Below are positions 23,505-32,569 of a stretch of DNA of 64,000 nt, in pieces. The DNA comes from Sthenelais limicola (taxonomy: Eukaryota; Annelida; Polychaeta; Phyllodocida; Sigalionidae). Positions within the stretch are counted from its first letter, which is position 1, and every line of letters starts with the position of its first letter. Under the pieces are notes generated by a model. It was not told where the DNA came from. It did not search any database and saw only the letters and a list, made by a program, of their open reading frames with translations. Both the position numbers and the translations under genes were made by a program. Location: the NCBI GenBank assembly GCA_942159475.1, contig OW804096.1, forward strand, positions 106,056,194 to 106,120,193. Direction: 5' to 3'.

Positions 23505-24952
23505 TTAGTTGTCTCCTTGAGGCTGGAATAGCTTCTGCATGTCTGTTTTTTTGTGGTAGGAGGCTCGCACCTTCTCCCATGTTTTTCCTAGCAGATTTCC
23601 GTTCTTTAGCCACTTACCTGTTTTGAGAACATCGGGGTGGTTGAGGGTCATTCCAACGCCCCAGATCTCATTCTTGGATGCCTCTCCTATTTCCTTGTCT
23701 TCCGTGTTTAGTAGATATTGTTGCACCACTTCGTTCTGCGTTGCTTTGGCTCTGAGGGCTTTTAGGAGTAGCTCTGCCCTTCTCTTCTCCCAGTCTTCAC
23801 ATATCCCCTCTCGTTTGGATTCATTTAACACTTGCTTCGCAGCGGAGGGGTCCGCTTGATTCATCACATAGCTGGCCTTCACTGGGTCTTTTCCCACTCT
23901 CGCTCTCCAATATGCTAGAAATTGTTCCAAGTGGAGATAGTACTTTCTCTCCAGGGTGAATGGTGAATAGTACTGGTTGGAGAGTGGGTTTTCCCGTGTG
24001 AAGAAGACAAAAGAATGTAACGATTCTTTTTTGGATAAAAAGTTAAGAGTAAATTTGGTGGGTAGCGTGTCTAGCTTATTATATGCATAGGTCGTTCTTC
24101 TGATTTTGACATTCCCGTTGTTGTTGTATGCTTTTTTCCCAGCGAGTCTAGCGGCTTTTACAACAATGTTCGCTCTCTGTATCCTTTCCCTTGTTTCTCG
24201 GGGAAGGTCCTGTTTTAAATACAGAGGCTTCTTTCCTTCTACCTAATCTTGATTTTTCAGGTTAACTCTCATCTTCCACACTTCCTCTGCATTGTCACTA
24301 GTGTCGAAGGTCACCTTAATTGGGGACTGATCATCCGTGCCCATGCGGAAAACTTCTGTTATTCCTTGACACACAGCCCCCATGATTCCCTGAAACACGT
24401 TTTCTACCTTGTCTCTTAGATTTTTCTCTTCTTCTTCGTCTCCCATTTTAATACCTTCTAAAATGAGCTTGTTGGAGTTAGACTCAATCTCAGCTTGAAT
24501 TTTGTCTTCTCATTTTCCTTCTGCTTCCTGGACGAGAGTTTGGAAGTCATTATCTGACCTCATTACCGCGCCCTCTTTCAGGGTTTTGACGTCAGTTTCA
24601 TTCTTGTTTGCTTTTCGTCTTATAACTCCAATGTCCTTGTCTCTCTTTATGATGTCTTGTTTTAGAGCATCTACTTTGATTTCTAACAAGGCTTTCTGCT
24701 TCTCTTTGATTTTATCTGTTTTCCTACCACCTTTCCTTATTTGGGCGGATAGACTGCCGAGGCATCTGAGAGATCTGGTTCAATCTCCTCGTCTGAGGAT
24801 TCCGAGCTCAAACTCTCTACAACCTCCTTATCCTTGGCACTTTCCGTCTCCATTTCTAATTCCTCCGGAAAGTCATCTTCTGCTTCCTTATTTTGTTTTA
24901 TAGTCCTTAGCTTCTTGGTAGCTTGCGTAGTTTTGGCTCTTGCCGCTGCCAT
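23505..24952 (-). pseudogene. LINE ORF1: coiled coil, RRM-like, CTD plus NADAR-like domain (disrupted)
   Basis: ORF1 reads about 482 codons in the minus strand. An acidic, Ser/Glu-rich N-terminus starts at 24952. A Lys/Glu-rich coiled coil spans about 24730-24515. An L1-ORF1p RRM-like segment follows (NKLILEGI...KVENVFQGIMG... to VFRMG and VTFDTSDNAEEVW). The ORF1p C-terminal domain has the typical YLKQDLPRETRERIQRA and LAGKKAY blocks. The frame then continues without a break from about 24242 to 23505 into a NADAR-like domain (24023-23552, about 157 residues). ORF1p trimers bind LINE RNA as chaperones in L1 biology. Breaks are a frameshift near 24735, TGA at 24512-24510 and TAG at 24245-24243. 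ORF1 and ORF2 are separated by about 50 bp. Domain names rest on motif reading only. Confidence 0.78.
23552..24023 (-). other. NADAR-like (YbiA/DUF1768) domain at the end of LINE ORF1
   Basis: The segment begins SLHSFVFF...NPLSNQYYSPFTLE, matching the NADAR opening FY....LSNFYPSPF. It continues with LEQFLAYWRA, in the position of the family's VEHYYQAQKA. A helical region in the middle reads AAKQVL and KATQNEVVQQYLLNT, like the family's aKf.qn..lr..LL.Tgd. It closes with EASKNEIWGVGM followed by GNLLGKTWEKVR, matching WGxG and GxNxLGxxLMxxR. Length (about 157 residues) matches stand-alone YbiA-like proteins. The block order is complete and the segment has no stop. The conserved Glu of the first helix is kept, but the adjacent His is Gln and the following Gln and Lys are Ala and Arg, so activity may be altered. 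Known NADAR enzymes act on ADP-ribosylated guanine; any such role here is inference. Confidence 0.75.
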
Positions 24953-25904
24953 GTTCGTACCCGATGCAACGCTGTTGCTTCTCTCTTATGTGTACGGCCC
25001 ATGGCGCTTGTGTTTCACTCTTTTCAAAGATGGCGGCTAGGATCGGGAATCCAATCTTCTCCGCTAAGTTAAAACTTTCGATCTGGGTTGCTAACTTACA
25101 ACGTGGGTTCGTTTCCCCACTATACAGAGTTTTTGTAAGAAATATCAGTTTTAGCTATCTTGAGCGAGGTTTATTGCTCTGTAAGACTTGTTTTCCTCGT
25201 CTTAAATTTTGTTCGCTTCAGCTGCTTAGCTGGGTGGAAGGACTGTTTGCGCCTGCACGCTATGAGAACTTCCGGTCAAACTTTGCCGCCCTAAACGATC
25301 GTAAATAAATCAACGGATATTTGCTCAATCCAGTGTCTATGTGAGCTTTTATGATATGATGGCAAACCTTTTTCACAGATTTCCTTCCTGTTAGTCCTAT
25401 TTAACAAGAGTTTATGTAAATCCGCAGTCTAGAGTTCTTACAGCGTGTTCCCGCTGTGCTATGTCCGATTGCTTGGTTGTTCTCCTTTTTCAAACTAATG
25501 TTCCTTAGTGCGAGTCCCTCCGAGTAGTAGACAGACTTGCTGAAAAGTTATTTATGTATTTTTGTGGGTCCTAGTTACTTATCACACTGTTTATTCCCTT
25601 GTAGTCCTATTGGAACTACCGTTTGTCCTAGCACGCTCGCTATTGTGGGGTTTCCACCCTGGAGGTTGGGGCAAGATGGCGACTGTCTTGTGGTCTTGCG
25701 ATATCCCAGGACAAAAGGTTGATAACTAATGGATCCTTCACTGTTTCTCAACGTTTGATGTGGATGTTTGATCCTTGTATGCTTATACACACTCTTGCCT
25801 TGTTTGAAGGTCTTGTGTTTTTCCTAACCTTAGCTAATTCTTCAAAGTAAACGGAGCAGGTTTGGCGGCTACTAGGTCGTTGACCGGAACTGGAAGCTCC
25901 CTCT
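24953..25904 (-). other. probable 5' untranslated/promoter region of the LINE
   Basis: This is the sequence upstream of the ORF1 start on the minus strand, with higher GC than the surroundings. It contains two CGCCATCTT-type motifs (about 25030 and 25677, minus strand), which resemble YY1-like sites in the 5' regions of some LINEs. No coding frame stands out. Its upper boundary rests on the weak duplicate gttcacactctt at 25905-25916. Confidence 0.45.
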
Positions 25905-26274
25905 GTTCACACTCTTCGCTCATTCACGCCCTTATCATTCCACCACCGAGGCGGACACAGGAGCTGCAGGGGGGGGGGGGGGGGGCGCTATTGGGGTTAG
26001 AGTTATTGTTAAGGTCTGGGAGGTTATCATACGTCCTAGCAGGTGGCCAGGGTCCCTCTTCCAAGTCAGATTCCGCCATGTGCGAGTCACGAGCTGAGCG
26101 CGCTGGCTCAGTGATAAGCGTGGGGAGGGGGTCGAGTTGGAAGTTGGTAGAGTTGGCTCATTTCCCAGGCTGGTATACTCGCCGAAGCCATGTCAGAGAT
26201 ACTTAGATTTAGGGTCCTACGTTCCAACGGATCGCTTATCTCGATAAGATGGTAATTAATTAAGTTGGTAGCAT
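25905..26274. other. GC-rich spacer with a 17-G run
   Basis: It holds a homopolymer of 17 G (25969-25985) in a GC-rich context. Open frames on both strands are explained by base composition. No gene supported. Confidence 0.5.
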
Positions 26275-27340
26275 GCTGCGATGATAATGAATCCACAGAA
26301 AAGCAGGTCTTAACTAATACTCTCCCTCTTGCTTCTTTATTGCTGATGCAAACTTCACATATAGATCCTCAACACACAGCGTTATACAGGAAAGTGTACA
26401 GAAAAGCATACAAAAAACAATAACACACAGTAATCCACCAGGAAAGACCTGTTGGGTCCAGGCGCACCTTCAGACCAGGCATAGCTAGAGATACTCCTCA
26501 CAAAGGGTTCACACAAGCCTTCCTCAGAGACAATTCCCCTCTCTGGCTCCTAGGCAGTGATTCCTATCCCTTCCTGTGCAGGCAATACCTCCAGGTAGTC
26601 CCAGTCTAAGATGACCTGGCCCCAAGGGTAATCCTAAGCTGAGGGTAAATAATCCAAGAAGTCCAAAAACAGACTGCTACTCAAGTAATCCTAACTTCTA
26701 TTCCTCTAAGCAGCCAAGCTGCAGGGCTACTTATACTAAAGGGGGGGAGGTTACATTGAAAAGTGGTCCCTTTGAAGATGCTGGTTAGATTATGAGCCTA
26801 ATAGAGGTGATTGGTCGAGGAATAAACAAGAGGAATGATCCCAATGCTTGCTATTGGTAGAAGGGGGTTAACTAAATGATCCCAAAGTTCTGGTTGGGTA
26901 AAAAGGGTTGTATAGGAAAATGATCCCAACTACAGCAATTGGTGGGGAGGGGTTGCTTAAATGATCCTATTGCTCTGGTTGGCCGAAAGGTCTATACTAG
27001 AAAATGGTCCCAATATCCTGGTTATATATTAGAAAATGATCCTAAAGGGCTGAATTAACAGGTGTCCTATTTCTGGGTCTGACCCACTTAGATCCCCATG
27101 TGCACCCTGCCTGTCTGTCCGATGTCTCCTACCCTTCCTTGGGTGCTCTATGGGTCCCTCCAGGAGTGCTAATAGCTAATGAGGCTATCTAAAATGGTAC
27201 AATTGCCCTAATTAAAAGGAGTAACTCAGGCCTAATGGTGTCCGTTTACAATACATTTACAAATAAAGGGCTTTATGATATGTGGGTTGGTGCATAATCC
27301 CTGCCTCCTTAGGGCCTAATATAAAGAGATTCATTAGTGA
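26275..27340 (-). mobile_element. possible solo LTR or LTR-like promoter block
   Basis: Read on the minus strand this has the plan of an LTR. A tandem-repeat region comes first, with about six units bearing gggatcatt and CCAAT-like blocks (27050-26830). A TATAAG box follows at 26735-26730, then about 390 bp of non-coding DNA, an AATAAA signal at 26341-26336, and a short tail. No protein frame is present. The minus-strand 3' end could be at the CA near 26275 (atcgcagca). I could not find a matching TG end with a target-site duplication, so the boundaries are approximate and it could instead be another kind of compact transcription unit. Confidence 0.35.
26758..27045. repeat. diverged minisatellite, about 40-bp units
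   Basis: The motif aaatgatcccaa recurs, with variants, near 26760, 26836, 26874, 26917, 26957, 27000 and 27033. Most copies are followed by a ctggttgg-like segment and a G/A-rich spacer. Units are diverged and vary from 33 to 76 bases apart. Confidence 0.7.
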
Positions 27341-27863
27341 AGGCCAGTGGCACCTTTTGTTGGTAAAGAGGAAATACGCATTAGGCAAATGACTCACCTG
27401 TTTCCGATCAACGCATTCCAAATTATACATTTTGTAAAAGACAGGTGTTCACTCCAGGTCCAATGGGATGAATATGCCAAATGATCTATTTAAAGTCCCC
27501 TAACATAACATCGAGAGGATGATGAAATGAATTATGAAGGCCAGCTAGTCACAGACATTAACAGGTAACACAGGTGTCTCGAACTTCAAGACAACGGTTC
27601 TCAGGAACAACACACATGATTTATTCATATCAAGATTGCACTGATGGTCAAGCTATCATTTCCTGGTTTTAATGTGCTTCAACAATACCTTCTTGATAGG
27701 TTAGATAATCTTCCATTAGTGTAGTATTACCCAAGTAGCCACTCTTGTGAGGTTTATCAACTTTGTTTTGCTAACCACGCCGTAGATGGCAAGGATAGCG
27801 TTGACCCCAGACATGGTGGCAGTAGGATTCCCCAGCGACCCAGGTGACGTCATGTGAAATCTA
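27341..27863. other. non-coding stretch
   Basis: I see no gene or repeat here. Confidence 0.4.
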
Positions 27864-28672
27864 TCTCTATATTAATAAAAATAAGGGTTTTGAGGCTTAA
27901 ACTGCTATCTTCTCTGAAACCGCTGGCCAGATCTCCATTATATTTCACATGCACATTGCCAAAAATGGTGCCGAGCCATTCCACTATGTTTCATTAACAA
28001 ATTAGGGTTGGAAAGGGGTTAGAAATGGGTTTACATTGAGCACCCCCATCCAGGGCCCCCAGTGCTGCCTGAAAACAAACCTATCAGTGCCCCTACATCA
28101 GGTTTCTGGGTCACCCAAAGCATGGCGTCATGGACAGGTACCACGGCATGTCATTGCTTCACTATGGGACAGGAATTGATATATTTCGCCATATTTCCAC
28201 CAAAAGGAACTCAGGAAATGTCCGTTGTGGGGGCAGGGGGAGAGGCAATGGGAGGCAAAAAAACATCTTAACAGGGTTCCATTTGAGGTATATGGGGTGG
28301 AGGGAGGGGGGCGGGGTAGGGGAGGTGGGAGGGAAGGGGGAGAGGGGCGGAGGGAGGGGAAGGAGGGCAGGGAAGGGGGAGGGGAAGGGGGTAAGGGGGA
28401 GGGGAAGGGGGTAAGGGGTGAGGGGAAGGGGGAGGGGAAGGGGGGTGGGGGGGAGAGAGGGGTGGGGGAGGAAATGGGAGGCAACAACAATACAACAGTG
28501 ACAAAAAACATCTTAACAGGGTTCCATTTGAGGTATGAATGTTAATACAGATACTAACTTACAGAGACAACTTGAAAGAGAATGATGGTTGAAGAGGGAA
28601 CAAGGAGAGTGGGAAGATGTGGGCCCCACTGTCCCACTAGCAAATCCCATGCGAAGCACGGGTATTTGCTAG
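27864..28672 (+). mobile_element. non-autonomous Helitron-like element, copy 2
   Basis: The 5' end TCTCTATATTAATAAAA follows an A. The 3' end is the palindrome ctagcaaatcccatgc / gcacgggtatttgctag, finishing in CTAG followed by T. It aligns with copy 1 (10563-11460) at both ends and in interior blocks (ttccactatgtttcattaac, the gcacccccatccagggcccc block, and the block with gagacaacttgaaagaga). A G-rich, C-poor tract (28291-28480) is flanked by a direct duplication of acatcttaacagggttccat (28262-28281 and 28508-28527). No coding frame is credible, and the long frames in the G-rich tract are low complexity. Confidence 0.75.
28291..28480. repeat. G-rich tract with potential G-quadruplex runs
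   Basis: About 190 bp of ggggaaggggga-type units almost free of C, inside the Helitron-like element. Many runs of three to five G at short spacing make quadruplex formation on the plus strand plausible. Confidence 0.85.
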
Positions 28673-28872
28673 TGTATACTTAAAGCAGCATTACTTAAAG
28701 GGTCTGAATCAGACCCAGACTCTAGAGCCTTTAAGCAATAAACACTATCTCTGCGTATGGCATAATTAAAGTGAAACCAGAGGTGATACATGCATGCAGT
28801 AATTAACATGCAGTAATAAGAGACCTTCATTTTGTCCTGTTCCGTGTTAAATAACTATCTGTTCTGTCACAA

Positions 28873-28887
28873 TCAGAACGTATTCTT
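28873..28887. repeat. target-site duplication, left copy (15 bp)
   Basis: tcagaacgtattctt is repeated exactly at 32555-32569 and abuts the A-rich tail of the minus-strand LINE. Confidence 0.85.
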
Positions 28888-31800
28888 TTTTCTTTTTTTC
28901 CCCCTACACCAGGTCTTTATTTCAAAGGTAGACTTAGTCAGCAGTATGAAGCAATAACAGTTCTAACAGCGATTCTGTCTTAAGAATCATAAGATAATAA
29001 AGCAAATACTCCGACTCCGACTCTGGTTGGATTAAAAGTTGTACAAGCATTTTTCTATATCTGACCAGAATAAAACCTTGCAGACGTTATTATGTGTTGT
29101 TGTTGTCGATCCTGTACACTGAAGAAAAATATAATATGTGCAAAACAAAGGGTAACCAGTGTGGTTTACAACTCTTCGTAAAAACCCTCCCACAGCTTGA
29201 ATTCTCTATCGCTGGCAGGGGTATAATGGCTACAATCTTTTAATGCTCTTAGAGCTATTTTAACCTCCCTCAGGAATTCAAAAAAGCATATCCTGTTGTC
29301 CTGGAACAACCTGGTTCTTTATTCCAGGATTTGGCCGTGAGCATACAATATAATCGATATACTTGCCGCTCATAAGGTGGACAATATAAACTCCCTGTAT
29401 TGTATAGTGACGTCATGACCGTTCGAGACTATCGGTGAGCTATGCGGACAACACAATTTGATGAAATAAATCAAATAAAGTTGTAATAAGTTAAGAATCA
29501 TGGAATAAAAGCAAGAATAGCACAGTATCGCGTCTTCGGGGGCCTATATTCTCCTTGTATGGCCGAAAAACAACTCGGCCTATGGCCTCGTAGTTTTCGG
29601 CCATTCTCGAAGAATAAAGCCCCTCTCATACGCGATACTATGCTGTTCTTGCTATAGTATATACAAAATTTGGCTTTTAGTATAATGTAATTCAACCTTC
29701 TATGTTTGGTCTCTTGCGAGGGAATACCAAGTAAAATGTGAGCCGCGTTGATGTCGTCTACGATCTCACAGTCAAGCCATCTGTTCTGACTGGCCCATCT
29801 TACCAGAGTATGCCAAAAGTTATTGGCTCTTTCACAATCTATGACAAAATGGAAAATATCATCCGTTTCTTTGCAGTAACTACACATTTTGGAGAGTTTA
29901 ATTCCAAAGTTTTTTTAGTAATTGTTGCATACAATAATTCTATTAACATTAACTCAGAACTGAAAGGCTTGCAGTCTTACATTCTGGAACAGGTACATGG
30001 AATTCTGTACCATTCTCTGGGTTCTATTCTAGATATATCAATACCTTTTGCCCGAACATTTCATTCCATTTTGCATTGCGTTCCTCATTGCCAAGGTAAA
30101 CGCTTCTAACAGCATCATAAATTTTGTTAGATCTTGTATTTAGAATATTAACGCTTTTATCCTTGAACTTACACAACAATTCGGGTTTGAAGTTGATTTC
30201 TTTGCCCCCCTTCAATAACACCGACCATTTTCTAGGCATAATATCCCTTATTTGGAACTTGTCCACAAAATTAATTTTGATTTGGCTTTTGTTCCAAAAT
30301 ACTTCGATGGATTTAACCTTGTCATTTATGACGATGTCGTTGATATTACCTAAACCCTTCTTTTTCCACTCGTTCCATTTGACAATTTTGTTTTCAATAT
30401 TCAGAAAACTGTTATCCAAAATTCCCAAAATTTATCTGAAAGTTGTAAATACATCATCTTGGGTGTGAGATCTTTCATATGCTGTCCACTAAGCCTCTTT
30501 TTCTTCTAATATTCTTTTAATCCACATAATTTTCATTGTCAATACTCTGGATTTAACATCCGGGAGGATTAAGCCTCCCGCTTCAGCTTTTTGACAAAGA
30601 CATTTTCTGGCAACCATTATCTTTCCATTTCTCCAAATAAATTTTTCGATCTTTTTTTGAAAAGAGACAATATAATGTTCTTCTATACTGATCATGTTCG
30701 TTGTGTACATGAATAAAGGTAATATCAATACATTTGCAACCAACACTCTCCGTTTGATGGAGATATCGTGCTTTTGCCAGTGCGAGATACATCTACTGGC
30801 TTTCTCCAATATGGGTTCAAAGTTAAGTTTGTTTTGTTCTTCTTTGTTATACGGGTACGTTTTCATCTCCTTTACCCAGCTTATATCTCTAGATAGTTGT
30901 TCATATAACATTATATCACCTACATTGAAACATTGCGTTTTTTTAATGTTAAGTTTCAAACCAGACACAGAACCGAAGTCCTCAATAATTTTTAGCATAA
31001 CACACATATCGTTCTCTGTTTTTGCTAAAATAGTTAGGTCGTCAGCAAATTGTACTACTTTGTTTTCGGTACAGTTGATAAAGATACCTTCACACTCAGT
31101 AGTCTGCCGATCGTGAACAACCAGGACGAAATGGGATCGCCTTGTTTTACGCCTCTACCAGTAGGAAACCATTCGGATGAATATCCGTTATTTATAACAC
31201 ATGATTGGATCCTTGTAACAATATTTGAATCCACTCAATATACTCTTCATCAATATTCACATCTTTTAAACACTTAATGAGAAAGGACCATGACACTGAG
31301 TCATAAGCTTTCTGGAAATCTAGTGAAACAATAAGACCACTGTTTCCTGTTTTTTCCAAATGGCATACTGTATCTTCGATCCTTCTTATGGCAGTTCCAA
31401 TATATCTTCCCTGCACAAATCCCACCTGATCTTCGTTTATTAATTTACAGAAGCATCTTTTTACCCTTTCGGCTAAAGTTTTGGAAATTACTCTATAGTC
31501 AGTGTTGAGCAATGTAATAGGACGCCAGTTTTTTTTTTATCATCCTCAGATCGCAATCTTTTTTGGGTATTACCGATATTATGCCTCTGTACATTTCAGG
31601 AGATAAGGATTTCTGCTCTAAGAATTCAGATATAGCATTTTTGAAGATTGGGCCAAGAATTGACCAAAAACATCTATAAAACTCAATAGATAGACCGTCC
31701 GAGCCAGGAGACTTGTTTTTTTTAAAGGATTCCATGACTTTCCATATCTCGTCATCGCTAAATTTTCTACTAAGTCCTACTCTGTCGTCTTCAGAGCATG

Positions 31801-32554
31801 TTTCGGAGGGTTTCACTGAGTCTCTAAATATGTCCTGGCTTTGTTCATTTTCTTCGGCCTTGCTGTATAGAGCTTCATAAAACGATTTTTTTGCATTAAG
31901 GATCTCCTTTCTGTTTCTGATCTCTCGTCCGTCAACAATAAGGTGGGAAATACATTTCTTATTCAAATTTCTTTTATCAAGATTCAAGAAATATTTTGTT
32001 GGCCTTTCGCCTTCCGCGAGCCATTTGGCTCTGCTTCTGGCTAAGGCTCCTTGCGCTCTCTCTAACCATACATTTTTAATTCATCTCTGATATTATTTCT
32101 CTCCATAATTAAGTGATCGTTCAACTCTGGCGACTCGCCAATACATAGTAATCTCATTTTTAAATCATCTTCATGCTTTCTCTTTTCTCTAGCCCTGTTT
32201 TTCGAGTAGCTAATAGACTCCGTCTTTGCGGTGAATTTGAGAAATTCCCATAATTGGGCATAGCTTTTTATACCAGAATTGTTTACAGTATCGGTTAGTT
32301 TATACCTTTCATCATTTAGTAGGGTGCAATTCATTTTCCAGAATTCGGGTCCTCTCTGAGACATACCAATTCGGAGCTCTATTTTTTATTAAATAGTGAT
32401 CAGACTGCTCACACTCAACGCTTTCTTGTTTAATTGCGAACGATCTTAATGAGTCATCTATCAGAATATAGTCTAACCTTGAAGCCTGAGCGTTTCTTCT
32501 CCATTCAGAACTATGTCCCTACCAACTTCTTCTCTTCTGTCAAACCGGAAGTCC
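28888..32554 (-). mobile_element. 5'-truncated Tx1/L1-type LINE
   Basis: A 3,667-bp insertion on the minus strand, bracketed by a 15-bp perfect target-site duplication. The 3' end (tttatttcaaag, caccagg, then a T-rich run when read on the plus strand) matches the 3' end of the LINE at 19388-25904, so the two are related. The copy begins inside the endonuclease domain, so ORF1 is absent. Frameshifts and stops break ORF2 into six or more pieces. The lower part (28888-29497) is 3' region without a coding frame. Confidence 0.88.
29498..32530 (-). pseudogene. LINE ORF2 remnant: endonuclease tail, RT, CCHC (broken)
   Basis: Pieces in order along the minus strand: an endonuclease end with SRLDYILIDD and SDHYLI (about 32490-32390); a linker (32364-32062); the RT fingers with SPGSDGLSIEFYR and GIISVIPKKD (31987-31499); NTDYRVISKTL, QVGFVQGRYIG and VSLDFQKAYDSVSW (31512-31192); the catalytic QFADDLTILA (about 31063-31034); the thumb (31007-30489); and the C-terminus (30428-30024). 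A zinc motif C-x2-C-x7-H-x4-C (CSYCKETDDIFHFVIDC) lies at 29884-29834. Each junction is a frameshift or stop. The layout equals that of the LINE at 19.4-25.9 kb, but the sequence is clearly diverged from it. Confidence 0.87.
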
Positions 32555-32569
32555 TCAGAACGTATTCTT
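32555..32569. repeat. target-site duplication, right copy (15 bp)
   Basis: Exact copy of tcagaacgtattctt at the truncated 5' end of the LINE. Confidence 0.85.

Larger units (their letters stand above)
19388..25904 (-). mobile_element. Tx1/L1-type LINE, near full length, with NADAR-like ORF1
   Basis: This is a non-LTR retrotransposon of about 6.5 kb on the minus strand. The order along the element is a 5' region of about 950 bp (25904-24953), ORF1 (24952-23505), ORF2 (23454-19710), and a 3' region of about 320 bp. The 3' region ends with an aataaagatccggtgttgg-type motif and an A-rich tail with one G. The 3' end is shared with the LINE at 28888-32554. ORF2 has the L1/Tx1 layout: AP endonuclease, RT with FADD, and a C-terminal CCHC. 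Disabling changes are few: a frameshift and two stops in ORF1, and three frameshifts and one stop in ORF2. The copy is therefore inactive but not old. The 5' boundary depends on a weak 12-bp duplication and could lie nearer ORF1. Confidence 0.8.

Noticed and set aside
25013..25024. Alternative 5' boundary of the LINE (cactctttt match)
   Set aside because: The match to the 3' flank is shorter and T-rich; the gttcacactctt match at 25905 is better, although still weak.
28128..28545. Long frames with Gly/Arg- or Pro-rich products
   Set aside because: They follow the G-rich low-complexity tract inside the Helitron-like element.
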